Origin: Pseudomonadota bacterium
GTDB lineage: Bacteria; Pseudomonadota; Gammaproteobacteria; Burkholderiales; Ga0077523
Assembly: GCA_963205165.1 (NCBI GenBank)
Contig: CAUJJX010000127.1
Location: 1-51,028, forward strand
Direction: 5' to 3'
Length of the DNA stretch: 51,028 nt
Below the pieces are notes generated by a model, which worked only from the letters and a program-made list of their open reading frames with translations, ran no database searches and was not told the DNA's origin. Made by a program: the position numbers and the translations under genes. Shown here in pieces: positions 1 to 13,267 of the stretch (positions within the stretch are counted from its first letter, which is position 1; every line of letters begins with the position of its first letter).

Positions 1-31
1 CGTGCCCCGGATCGACCCACGCGGCGTTCGG

Positions 32-148
32 GTAGGCCGGATCAGCGGTGGAGCCGCGTAATCCGACGCCACACCCCGCACAATCGTCCGCGCCTCCAGC
101 GACCGTGCGCGTCGGATTACGCGGCGATGCCGCTAATCCGATCTACGG
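32..148. repeat. Pair of inverted REP-like elements (GGATyAGCG...CGCGTAATCCGACG)
   Basis: GTAGGCCGGATCAGCGGTGGAGCCGCGTAATCCGACG (about 32-68) and its inverted relative CGTCGGATTACGCGGCGATGCCGCTAATCCGATCTACGG (about 109-147). Confidence 0.6.
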
Positions 149-160
149 GAATGCTTAGAC

Positions 161-247
161 CCGTCATTCCAGCGCAAGCTGGAATCCAGTCCGGCGGTGG
201 CCGGTGCGAAGTCCGCTGCTGGACCCCAGCGTTCGCTGGGGTGACGG
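161..247. repeat. Composite inverted repeat of the GTCATTCC...GGAATCCAG / CTGGACCCC...GGGGTGACGG type
   Basis: Two inner hairpins, ATTCCAGC-GCAA-GCTGGAAT (166-185) and ACCCCAGCG-TT-CGCTGGGGT (223-242); outer arms CCGTCATTCCAGCG / CGCTGGGGTGACGG complementary at 12 of 14 positions. Confidence 0.6.
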
Positions 248-275
248 AATGAGCAATGCCCAGTCCCGAGAATCC

Positions 276-313
276 GGCGGGCAGCGTCGCTCCGCTATGC
301 GACGCTGCCCGCC
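276..313 (-). terminator. Terminator-like hairpin downstream of rdgC
   Basis: Perfect 15-bp stem GGCGGGCAGCGTCGC / GCGACGCTGCCCGCC with 8-nt loop, 3' of the minus-strand rdgC gene. Confidence 0.5.
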
Positions 314-376
314 TTGACTCGGGTCACGGTAGCTACGAACTGAACCGGTCTCCGCGCCTCCTCGCTGACGTTCTTC

Positions 377-1291
377 CTACGCTGCCTGCCCGATCGCCGC
401 CTTCTCGCCGCCCAGCGCCTCCATGAGGTCCGGCAGGAAATTCGACAGCAGCGCCGTCATCAGCACGAAGTCGGCCTCGAAGCGTTCCTCCTCGCTGTCG
501 TGGTCCTCGCTCTGCTCGCCCCGGGCGATGTCGAGGAAGGCCACCTTCTTCACTTCCAGCTGCTCGGTCAGCTCGAACGACACGCGGTCCTGCCAGGTCA
601 TCGCGAGGCGGGTCGGTACCTTGCCGTCGGCGAGGTGCTTCCGGACTTCCGGCGTGTCGAGCGGATGGTGCGTGTAGCGCACCGTCGCCTTCTCTTCCAG
701 CGGCGACTGCAGCACGCAGTCGCGGTCGATCGTGAAGCCGGACGGCGGCTCCTGGGTGTTCAGCCACTCGGTCATGGCGGAGGCCGGCGACCGCGCCGTC
801 TCGAGCTTCCGGAACGGGAACTCGTCGAGCGCCTGCTTCATGACCTCCATCACGGCCTCGTCCTTCGCGGGGCTGGACGCGTCGACGACGAGCCAGCCGT
901 TCACCGGGTCGACCCACGCGAACGTCGTGAAGTAGCGGCTGAAGGCGCGCGGCAGGAGCTCGTCGAAGATCTCCTCCTTCAGCTCCTTCATGCGCTTGCG
1001 GCCGGGCGCGACGCCCATGCGGGCCTCGATCTCGGCGGCACGGACCTTCGCTTCCTGGTTCACGACGGCGGACGGCAGGAGCTTCTGCTCCATGCCGAGC
1101 GCGATCAGCCAGTGGCCGTGGGCCGCGTAGACGAGCCGCTCGTCACCGCGCGGCGGGATCCAGCCGCGCGATTCGCGGTTGAGGCCGCCGCAGGGCTGGA
1201 ACAGCCGCGAGCGCAGCTGGTCGGCGAATTCCTCGGGCGTCATGTGCCAGGGCACGGGCAGGCGATGGAGCTGGAGATTCTTGAACCACAT
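377..1291 (-). CDS. rdgC: Recombination-associated protein RdgC
   Basis: 304-aa ORF MWFKNLQLHRLPVPWHMTPEEFADQLRSRLFQPCGG... with RdgC-type N-terminus. Confidence 0.93.
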   Translation of the reverse strand: MWFKNLQLHRLPVPWHMTPEEFADQLRSRLFQPCGGLNRESRGWIPPRGDERLVYAAHGHWLIALGMEQKLLPSAVVNQEAKVRAAEIEARMGVAPGRKRMKELKEEIFDELLPRAFSRYFTTFAWVDPVNGWLVVDASSPAKDEAVMEVMKQALDEFPFRKLETARSPASAMTEWLNTQEPPSGFTIDRDCVLQSPLEEKATVRYTHHPLDTPEVRKHLADGKVPTRLAMTWQDRVSFELTEQLEVKKVAFLDIARGEQSEDHDSEEERFEADFVLMTALLSNFLPDLMEALGGEKAAIGQAA

Positions 1292-1327
1292 GGTGTCTGG
1301 ACTCTGGATCTGGGGAGGCGGCGGCGC

Positions 1328-2953
<1,626 letters not shown>

Positions 2954-3133
2954 GGGACAACCCCGGGAAGAATCAGGAGGGCGGCGCGATGGCCGCCGAC
3001 GCGCCGGCCGCGGGGGACCGACGAAGGTCCCGGCAGGTGGCCGGCAAAACGAAGGCGCGCATTTTACGGGTTCGGCGGTCGCGGACCTAGAGCCTGTCGA
3101 CACCCCGGATGACCGAGGTTCCGGAGCGCCACG

Positions 3134-3166
3134 CGTCGGGACGTCGGCACGACCGACGTCCCGACG
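3134..3166. terminator. Perfect inverted repeat, possible terminator of the upstream minus-strand operon
   Basis: CGTCGGGACGTCGG-CACGA-CCGACGTCCCGACG, 14-bp perfect stem between clsB and prfC; no clear T-run. Confidence 0.5.
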
Positions 3167-3199
3167 GAGGCATCGGCCGTGTCCGCGCGACGCCGCGTC

Positions 3200-4366
3200 T
3201 CAGAGCTCGTCGTCCCGACCGAACCCCGTCAGCCCGCGCAGCACCCGCGCCGACTGGAACGCGAGCCACGACGCCACGCGCAGCGTCCACGGTTGCCGCG
3301 ACCACGTCTCGTGGACGATCGTGACGGACTCCGCGTGGATCGCACGCTCCAGGCTCTGGCGCAGCGCGTCCGCGAACGCCGCGTCGTCGACGACGACGTT
3401 CGCCTCGCGCGACAGCAGCAGGCTGAACGGATCGATGTTCGACGAACCGACCGTCGCCCAGCGGCCGTCGACGACGGCGACCTTTGCGTGCAGATGGGCG
3501 CGCACGTACTCGTGGATCTCGATGCCGGCGTCGATCAGGCTGCCGTACAGCGCGCGCGTCGCGTAGTGCACGAGCAGGTGGTCCGGCACACCCTGCAGCA
3601 GCAGGCGCACGCGCACGCCGCGTTCGGAGGCATCGCGCAGCGCGCGGCGGAAGCGTCGACCCGGCAGGAAGTACGCGTTGGCGATGAGGATCTCCGACCG
3701 GGCGCCGCGGATCGCGTCGAGGTAGGCGTCCTCGATGCCGCGGCGACTGCGGAGGCTGTCGCGCGCGACGAAGGCCGCGCGACGGCCGTCGGCAAACGCC
3801 TCCGGCGGCGGCTCCGGGCGCACGAAACCGGCGCGAATGCGACCGCTGCGGCTCCACTCGACGAGCGCCCAGAGCCGCCGCACCGCGAGCTGCATGTCCG
3901 CGACGATCGGCCCGGCGACGCGCACGGCGAAATCGAAGCGTGGCGCACCTTCGCCGCGTCCGTCGCGATCGTCGACCAGGTTGATGCCGCCGCAGAATCC
4001 GACGTCTCCGTCGACGACGACGAGCTTGCGATGGAGGCGACGCAGTCGATGCCGCCGGAACCGGAAGCGCTCGCCCTCCGGCCGGTAGACGAGCACGCGC
4101 ACACCGGCGGGTTCGAGAATCTCGCGGATCGTTGCGACGAGATTGGCGGCCCCGAAACCGTCGACGAGCACCCGGACGGCGACCCCGCGTCGCGCGGCAT
4201 CGGCGAGCGCCTGCGCGACGCGGCGGCCCGTCGGATCGTCCTCGAAGATGTAGGTCTCGACGCGCACCTCGCGCCGGGCGGCCGCGATGGCGGCTTCGAG
4301 CGCGGGGAAATACTCGTCACCGGTGCGCAGCAGATCCACGCGATTGCCGGGGACGAACACGGTCAT
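3200..4366 (-). CDS. clsB: Cardiolipin synthase ClsB / phospholipase D family
   Basis: Two HxKxxxxD motifs (LHRKLVVVDG, LHAKVAVVDG) and GGINLVDD. Confidence 0.88.
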   Translation of the reverse strand: MTVFVPGNRVDLLRTGDEYFPALEAAIAAARREVRVETYIFEDDPTGRRVAQALADAARRGVAVRVLVDGFGAANLVATIREILEPAGVRVLVYRPEGERFRFRRHRLRRLHRKLVVVDGDVGFCGGINLVDDRDGRGEGAPRFDFAVRVAGPIVADMQLAVRRLWALVEWSRSGRIRAGFVRPEPPPEAFADGRRAAFVARDSLRSRRGIEDAYLDAIRGARSEILIANAYFLPGRRFRRALRDASERGVRVRLLLQGVPDHLLVHYATRALYGSLIDAGIEIHEYVRAHLHAKVAVVDGRWATVGSSNIDPFSLLLSREANVVVDDAAFADALRQSLERAIHAESVTIVHETWSRQPWTLRVASWLAFQSARVLRGLTGFGRDDEL

Positions 4367-5178
4367 GTGCGCACGAGCAACGCCGAGAGGGCCACGTGGT
4401 CGGACATGCGCGCCGACTGGCGACCGTGGTGGGCGTGGGCGAGCTTCACGCGGAAGCCGCGCGTGTAGATCCGATCGAGCGTGAACAGCGGGAGCGCGGC
4501 CGGAAAGCTCCGGGCCGGACGTCCGGACGTGTGCTCGAACACCTCGGTCAGGCCGAGCGGCAGACGGAGGCCGCGACCGGCGCGGCGGGTCCAGTCGTTG
4601 AAATCACCGGCGATGACGAGCGGGGCATCCGGCGGGACGAGGCGCTCGATGCGCGCACGGAGCAGCTCGACCTGCCGATGCCGCCAGCGCGCGAAGAGCG
4701 CGAGGTGCACGTTGATGCAATGCAGCCGCTGCGGCCAGCCCGGCACCTCGATCTCGCAGTGGAGCAGCCCGCGGCTCTCGAAGCGCGACTGCGAGATGTC
4801 CTCGTTGTCCCAGCGGACGATGGGAAAGCGCGACAGGATCGCGTTGCCGTGGTGTCCCTCGTCGTAGACAGCGTTGCGACCGTAGGCGAAATCGCTCCAG
4901 AGCGAATCCGCGAGGAACTCGTGCTGCGGCTGCGAAGGCCAGTTCGCGTGGCGGCGCGCGTGCAGGTGCGAGAGTCCCTGCACTTCCTGGAGAAAGACGA
5001 GATCGGGCCCCAGCGCGTGCAGCGTGTCGCGCAGCTCGTGCACGGCCATGCGCCCGTGCAGCGGCGAGAATCCCTTGTGGATGTTGTACGTGACGATGTG
5101 GAGCGCGTCGGCGTCCGCGGAGCGCGGCACGACCGGGGGTGCGACCGTCGCAGGCGGCTGGATCGGCGCGTCGGTCAC
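4363..5178 (-). CDS. Endonuclease/exonuclease/phosphatase family protein
   Basis: HIVTYNIHKGFSP, FLQEVQ, VIAGDFNDW and SDHVALSA motifs; GTG start overlaps the stop of the upstream gene. Confidence 0.87.
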   Translation of the reverse strand: MTDAPIQPPATVAPPVVPRSADADALHIVTYNIHKGFSPLHGRMAVHELRDTLHALGPDLVFLQEVQGLSHLHARRHANWPSQPQHEFLADSLWSDFAYGRNAVYDEGHHGNAILSRFPIVRWDNEDISQSRFESRGLLHCEIEVPGWPQRLHCINVHLALFARWRHRQVELLRARIERLVPPDAPLVIAGDFNDWTRRAGRGLRLPLGLTEVFEHTSGRPARSFPAALPLFTLDRIYTRGFRVKLAHAHHGRQSARMSDHVALSALLVRT

Positions 5179-7961
5179 AGCCCACCACGCAGCTGATCGA
5201 TTTCCTTGCGCACCGCTTCGGTCGTCGCGAGCTTCATCGCCTCGCCGAGATGCACCTCCGCCTCGTCCTTGCGACCGACCTTGATGAGGCCGCGCGCGAG
5301 ATTGATCCGCACGCCGACGGCGCCGGGCGCCTGCGCGACGGCAGCCTCGAGATCCTTGACGCCCTCCGCGACGTGGCCGAACTGGACGTTCAGCGCGCCG
5401 ACCGTATCGAGCAGCGCGGCGTTGCGTGGCGCCTGCGCCAGCGCCCGCTTGCCGTACTCGAGCGACTTCGGATCGCCGAGCTTGCCGAGCACCCATGCGA
5501 GATTGTTCAGCGCGATGATGTCCTGCGGCTTCGATTTCAGCGCGCGCTGGTACCACGCGGCCGCTTCGCGATATTCGCCGCGACCCATGCGGCGCTCGCC
5601 GGCCGCGAGAATCGTCTGGAAATCGTCCGGATGCTTCGCGAGCCATTCGTCGACGACGCGATCGGCGTCGGCACCGCGGTTGCCGGCGACGAGCAGGGCA
5701 TTCAGCGCGAGCACGAGATCGCGATCGGGGATCCGGGCGAGCGTGTCGCGGAGCAGCTTCTCGGCCGCGGCCGGCTGCTTCATCGCGTCGAGCACCTGCG
5801 CCTCGGCGCGGAACCCCGCCCCCAGCCCGGGAAAGCGCTTCTGGATGTCGAGCGCCGCGGCGCGGGCTTCCTGGAGCGCACCGGACTTCACCGCGACGTC
5901 GACGAGCGCGAGGCGCGCCGGCAGGTGATCGGGCTTCAGCTCGAGTGCCTTCATCAGCGCCGCGCGGGCAAGCGGCCAGTTCTTCGACGCGGCGAACACC
6001 TCGGCCTGCCCGAGGAAAGGCGCGATCGTGCCGCGCGTCGTGCCGGCGAGCTTGCCGTACGTCGCCTCGGCCTGACTCAGATCGCCGGTGGCCTGCTGCG
6101 CCTGCGCGAGCGCGTAGAGGACCGACGCGTCGTCGGGCACGTTGGCCTGCGCGGCGAGCGCCGCCTCGAGCGCCCCCTTGGCGTCGCCGGTCGCCAGCAT
6201 GATCTTGATCTTGGCGAGCCGCAGCGGCACCGACGTGAGGTTCTCGGCGATCGACTTGTCGAGCACGGCCACGACGTCGGACACCGGCGCGCCCGTCTTC
6301 TGCAACGTCGCGGCGAGGAGCATCGCGGCCTGCTGATTCCTGGGATCCTTCGCGATCACGGTGCGAAAACGGTTGCGCGCGTCCTCGGCCTTGCCGTCGG
6401 CGACGTCGAGTGCGGCGAGGTTCTGCACGGCCGGGAGGAACACCGGTGCCAGCGCGACGCAGCGTTCCAGTTCGGCGCGCGCCTTCGCGTTGTCGTGCTG
6501 CGCCAGGTGGACGGCGGCGAGCGCGTAGTGCGCCCGCGCATCGTCGGGATGCTTCGTGGTCAGCTGCTGCGCGCGAGCGAACGCGAGATCGGTCTTGCGC
6601 TCGCGGAGCAGGTGTTCGACGAGCGCCATGTCGGCCGAGACATCGCCCGTGCCCGCCGCGGACGCAGCCTCGAGATCAGCGACGCCCAGGGCCGTCTGAC
6701 CCGCCGCGATCCGGGCGCGACCGAGCAGTACGCGCACGGCGTTGTCGTCCGGAAGCGCGGCCTGCGCCTTCGTGAGCAGTTCGATCGCACGGGCCGGCTG
6801 CCGCAGCTGCAGCTCGACCTCGCCGGCGAGCGCGAGCACGCGGGGGTCGGGCGGTGTTGCGGCGAGCAGGGGCGCGAGGATATCCCTGGCCTTCACGACC
6901 TGTCCGGAACGCAGGTAGGTGGAAGCGAGCAGGCGCCGCGGCTGGACCTCGTTCGGGACGATCTTGATGGCCTGCGCGAAGAGGCTCTCGGCGAGACCGT
7001 AGTTGCCGACGTCGTGCTCGATGCTGCCGCCGAGCACCTGCGCACGGGGGTCCTCGGGGAGCGCCTTCAGCGTCGCCTGGATGGCATTGCGCGCCGGCTC
7101 GAGACGACCCGCGGCGTAGTTCACCAGCGCATCGAGATACGCGGTGCCGGCGCCGTGCGGGCTGACCTTGCGCAGGGCAGCGAGCTGACGTTCGGCCGCA
7201 GGCTGGTCCTTCATGGCGATGAGCAGCGGGATCACACCGAGGTAGGGACGCGGGTCTTCCGGGTGCGCCGCGATGGCGCGGTCGTAGCTGGCGATGGCGT
7301 CCTGCGTCTTGCGTTCGCGGAGCTGCAGCGCCGCGCGCATCACCCATGCAGCAACGGAATCGGGCTGCGCGGCAAGCACGCGGGCGATGATGACCTCGGC
7401 TGCGCCCAGCTCGTTGTCGACGATCGCGAGCCGCGCGTGGCCGAGCTGGGCCGTCACGTTTCCCGGCACCAGGCCCAGCGCCTGGTCGTAGGCGAAGCGG
7501 GCCTCCTTCCACTGGCGGCCTTCGGCGAGGGCATCGCCCTTGAGTGCAAGCAGCTCGGCCTTGATCGCGGGCTTCGTGAGCGTGGCGGCCTCGATGTCGC
7601 GGATCGCCTTCTCGTGCTCGCCCATGTCGATCATGGTGCGCACCAGTTCGGGGACGACGAGGTCCGGGTCGTAGCCGATGGAGAGCGCCTTGCGCAGCTC
7701 GATCTCGGCCTGCCCGAGTTCGGACGCGCCGCGCAGCGCACTGCCGAGAAGGAATCGGACCTCGCCGTTGTCCTGCGCCTTCTGCACCGCGTTCTTCAGC
7801 TGGATCACGGCGGCCGCGTAGTCGCGCCTGGCCAGGAAGGCCTTGCCCGAATCGACGAACTGCTGCGTGTTGTCGGAACTGCAACCGCCGGCGACGAGGG
7901 CGGCGAGGAGTACGAAGCTGGCGGCGGACGCCGCGAGACGGGGCTTGTGGGGCATTTCCAT
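5175..7961 (-). CDS. prsT: PEP-CTERM system TPR-repeat lipoprotein PrsT-like
   Basis: Lipobox signal (LLAALVAGGC), NTQQFVDSGKAFLARRDYAAAVIQLKNAVQ, many TPR repeats. Confidence 0.8.
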   Translation of the reverse strand: MEMPHKPRLAASAASFVLLAALVAGGCSSDNTQQFVDSGKAFLARRDYAAAVIQLKNAVQKAQDNGEVRFLLGSALRGASELGQAEIELRKALSIGYDPDLVVPELVRTMIDMGEHEKAIRDIEAATLTKPAIKAELLALKGDALAEGRQWKEARFAYDQALGLVPGNVTAQLGHARLAIVDNELGAAEVIIARVLAAQPDSVAAWVMRAALQLRERKTQDAIASYDRAIAAHPEDPRPYLGVIPLLIAMKDQPAAERQLAALRKVSPHGAGTAYLDALVNYAAGRLEPARNAIQATLKALPEDPRAQVLGGSIEHDVGNYGLAESLFAQAIKIVPNEVQPRRLLASTYLRSGQVVKARDILAPLLAATPPDPRVLALAGEVELQLRQPARAIELLTKAQAALPDDNAVRVLLGRARIAAGQTALGVADLEAASAAGTGDVSADMALVEHLLRERKTDLAFARAQQLTTKHPDDARAHYALAAVHLAQHDNAKARAELERCVALAPVFLPAVQNLAALDVADGKAEDARNRFRTVIAKDPRNQQAAMLLAATLQKTGAPVSDVVAVLDKSIAENLTSVPLRLAKIKIMLATGDAKGALEAALAAQANVPDDASVLYALAQAQQATGDLSQAEATYGKLAGTTRGTIAPFLGQAEVFAASKNWPLARAALMKALELKPDHLPARLALVDVAVKSGALQEARAAALDIQKRFPGLGAGFRAEAQVLDAMKQPAAAEKLLRDTLARIPDRDLVLALNALLVAGNRGADADRVVDEWLAKHPDDFQTILAAGERRMGRGEYREAAAWYQRALKSKPQDIIALNNLAWVLGKLGDPKSLEYGKRALAQAPRNAALLDTVGALNVQFGHVAEGVKDLEAAVAQAPGAVGVRINLARGLIKVGRKDEAEVHLGEAMKLATTEAVRKEIDQLRGGL

Positions 7962-8228
7962 CGAGGGCTCGATTCCGGTCGTGCGTGACCCTGTCATGTT
8001 ACCGACAGGGATGTCGGCCGGCCCGTCAAATCGGGGCGCGGACGGGAAATCCCGGGGGACGTGCGCGGCACACGTCGCGCCGTCGACCCGCCACGCGGGA
8101 TCGCCGATCGGACGACGCCTGCCCGTCGGTGATCCAGCCGGTCGCGTGCCAGGCGCGGGTCGCTGCGTCGCGCCCTCGAACCCACGCGGCGTCACGGCCG
8201 CCGGACGACCGGCGCGGCGGGTCGGCGC

Positions 8229-10576
<2,348 letters not shown>

Positions 10577-10599
10577 TGCCGGGCTGCGTTGAGAACCGG

Positions 10600-10869
10600 T
10601 CAGGCAGTCACCGGAACCGGATTGATGCTCACGATCTTGCGCTTCAGCGCACCCTTGATCGCGAATTCGACGATGCCGTCGATCTTGGCGAACAGGGTGT
10701 GGTCCTTGCCGATCCCGACGTTGACACCGGGATGCACCTGCGTGCCGCGCTGGCGAACGAGGATGTTCCCCGCCAGCACGAGCTGACCGCCGTAGCGCTT
10801 CACGCCCAGGCGTTTCGACTCGGAGTCGCGCCCGTTGCGCGAACTTCCGCCTGCTTTCTTGTGTGCCAT
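10600..10869 (-). CDS. rpmA: 50S ribosomal protein L27
   Basis: [29 protein letters not shown]. Confidence 0.97.
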   Translation of the reverse strand: MAHKKAGGSSRNGRDSESKRLGVKRYGGQLVLAGNILVRQRGTQVHPGVNVGIGKDHTLFAKIDGIVEFAIKGALKRKIVSINPVPVTA

Positions 10870-10881
10870 GGCTTGTTCTCC

Positions 10882-11490
10882 TTACTTCTGGACGCCGCCG
10901 ACCAGATCGTCGGTCAGCTTCTGGAATTCGTCCCACTTGCCTGCCGCGGCGAGCGCAGCCTGCTGCGGCCACGATGCGGGCTTGGCCATGCCGAACCGAC
11001 CGCCGGACGCCTTCAGCATCGCGGTGATCCCGTCGGCATCGAGGGCCGCGAGGGCCGCGAACGTCGTGACGCCGTTCTTCGCGAACACATCGGCGATCTT
11101 CGGACCGACCCCTTCGATCTTCGTCAGGTCGTCCTTGACGATCTGCTCGGGGGCCTTGGCCGACGCGCTACCACCTGCGCCGTCCTCGATGCCGCCGATG
11201 AAGATCTCGGAGTACCACTGCCGATGACCACCCTGCTTCTTGTAGTGCTTGCGTCGACGATGCTTGTAGATCTTGACCTTGTCGCCGCGCCCGTGCGCCA
11301 GAACAGTCGCCTTGACACTCGCGCCCTGAACCAGGGGTGTGCCGATGCGAACCTTCTCGCCGTCCGCGACCATGAGCACTTGGTCGATGATCAATTCAGT
11401 GCCGACTTCGGCCGACAGCTGCTCGACCCTGAGCTTCGCCCCGGCGATAACTCGGTACTGCTTGCCGCCGGTTTTGATGACCGCGTACAT
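10882..11490 (-). CDS. rplU: 50S ribosomal protein L21 with C-terminal helix-hairpin-helix-like extension
   Basis: [25 protein letters not shown]... followed by [46 protein letters not shown]...[19 protein letters not shown]. Confidence 0.93.
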   Translation of the reverse strand: MYAVIKTGGKQYRVIAGAKLRVEQLSAEVGTELIIDQVLMVADGEKVRIGTPLVQGASVKATVLAHGRGDKVKIYKHRRRKHYKKQGGHRQWYSEIFIGGIEDGAGGSASAKAPEQIVKDDLTKIEGVGPKIADVFAKNGVTTFAALAALDADGITAMLKASGGRFGMAKPASWPQQAALAAAGKWDEFQKLTDDLVGGVQK

Positions 11491-11625
11491 GGGCTGCTCC
11501 AATCCGAGAACCAGAAAAAAGGCGCGCATGCTACGAGATTTGCGCGCCCCCAGTCAATCTAAACCGGCGATGAACAGCCGATCGGATCCCGATCGAGCGA
11601 GATCCGGCCGATCGGCAGGGTTACC

Positions 11626-11655
11626 TTGACACCCCAATCGGCGGGTTCCTACCAT
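11626..11655 (+). promoter_or_regulatory. Candidate sigma70-type promoter for ispB
   Basis: TTGACA (11626-11631), 18-bp spacer, TACCAT (11650-11655). Confidence 0.35.
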
Positions 11656-12655
11656 GCCGCCTTTCCTTCCCGCCGACAACCATCTCTTGTCCATCGAATC
11701 CATTCGACACCTCGTGGGCCGGGAACTGCTCGCGGTCGACACGATCATCCGCGCTCGACTGCAATCCGACGTCGTACTGGTCCGCCAGGTTGCCGAATAC
11801 ATCATCTCGGCCGGTGGCAAGCGACTTCGTCCGGTGCTCGTCCTGCTCTCGGGCGGCGCCTGCGGGCACACCGGCCCCCAGTTGAACGAACTGGCCGCCG
11901 TCGTCGAGTTCATCCACACCGCCACGCTGCTCCACGACGACGTCGTCGACGGTTCCGACCTGCGGCGCGGCCGCGCGACGGCCAACGCCCACTTCGGCAA
12001 TCCGGCATCGGTGCTGGTCGGCGACTTCCTCTACTCACGCGCATTCCAGATGATGGTTTCGGTCGGCAACATGCGCGTGATGGAGGTGCTGTCCGAAGCC
12101 ACGAACGTCATCGCCGAGGGCGAAGTTCTGCAGCTCATGAACGTCCACGATCCGGACGTGACCGAGGCCACCTACCTCGACGTGATCCGCTTCAAGACGG
12201 CGAAATTGTTCGAGGCTGCCGGTCGGCTCGGCGCGGTCATGGCCGGGGCCTCGCGCGAAACCGAGGAAGCTCTCGCGAGCTACGGCACGCACGTCGGCAC
12301 GGCGTTCCAGTTGATCGACGACATTCTCGACTACTCGGGCGATCTCGCCGAGACCGGCAAGAATCTCGGTGATGACCTCGCCGAGGGCAAGGCGACGCTG
12401 CCGCTCATCCATGTCCTGCGCAACGGGACCACGGCGCAGGCGGCCGTCGTGCGACACGCGATCGAATCCGGCGGCATCACGGATTTCGAGCCGGTCATGC
12501 AGGCGATCCGGGAAACCGGTGCGCTGACGTACGCGCGCGCCGCCGCGGAGGCCGAGGCGAAGCGCGCGCAGGACGCAATCGGGTGCCTCGAGGATTCCCG
12601 TTATCGCGAGAGCCTGATACACTTCGCCTCCTTCGCAATTTCGCGCACCCAATAG
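11654..12655 (+). CDS. ispB: Octaprenyl/polyprenyl diphosphate synthase
   Basis: GGKRLRPVLVLLSGGACG, LLHDDVVDGSDLRRGRATAN, FQLIDDILDYSGD (two DDxxD motifs). Confidence 0.92.
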   Translation: MPPFLPADNHLLSIESIRHLVGRELLAVDTIIRARLQSDVVLVRQVAEYIISAGGKRLRPVLVLLSGGACGHTGPQLNELAAVVEFIHTATLLHDDVVDGSDLRRGRATANAHFGNPASVLVGDFLYSRAFQMMVSVGNMRVMEVLSEATNVIAEGEVLQLMNVHDPDVTEATYLDVIRFKTAKLFEAAGRLGAVMAGASRETEEALASYGTHVGTAFQLIDDILDYSGDLAETGKNLGDDLAEGKATLPLIHVLRNGTTAQAAVVRHAIESGGITDFEPVMQAIRETGALTYARAAAEAEAKRAQDAIGCLEDSRYRESLIHFASFAISRTQ

Positions 12656-12740
12656 CAGTCGGGTTCGGTTCGAAATGGCGAGTCGGCACGCGAAGATCAT
12701 CGATCGGTCCTGATGAATTTCGCAGCAAGTGCGACAGCTT

Positions 12741-12818
<78 letters not shown>

Positions 12819-12975
12819 GATTTCGTGGTCAACCCATGGCCAACCCGTGGTCGATAGATCGCAAGGCAGGTCACTGCCGAGGTATTTCGTCAGCACCGCA
12901 CGGTGCGTTCGGCGAATCACACGGACAGCCCGGATTCCCGCGGTCTGACCGATAGCGAATACACCACGTCGTTTA

Positions 12976-13050
12976 AGAAGCGCTCGGTCGCAGATCGTTG
13001 AGAAGCGCTCGGTCGCGGTTCCTTCAGAAGCGCTCGGTCGTCGCGTATTC
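12976..13050. repeat. Three direct repeats of AGAAGCGCTCGGTCG at exact 25-bp period
   Basis: Copies at 12976-12990, 13001-13015 and 13026-13040. Confidence 0.85.
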
Positions 13051-13267
13051 GTCGCACCGATTCGCCATCCGCCTCGGGATGCGCCTCGTGCCCCGCGAGC
13101 CAGCCCTGCTGGACGCGCAAACTCCAGATGATCGTCGGTGCATCCGCGCAGCCGCCGAGATCACTGCGACGACAACGCGCAGTGATCGCACGAACCATTT
13201 CGCCGTCTCCCCGAGCCGATCTAGCATCCGCGCTGCGGGCGCCTTGCCCCGTTTTCATCCGCACTCC

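Noticed and set aside
5139-7988. 949-aa plus-strand ORF
   Set aside because: Antisense to the TPR lipoprotein PrsT; no domain signatures; artefact of high GC at third positions.
8000-8228. Imperfect inverted repeat between prsT and proB (GACCCGCC...GCGCGGGTCG)
   Set aside because: Arms align only with several gaps; too degenerate to call a structured element by eye.
12976-13050. Possible CRISPR array
   Set aside because: Only three 15-bp units with 10-bp spacers and no cas genes; too short for CRISPR repeats/spacers.
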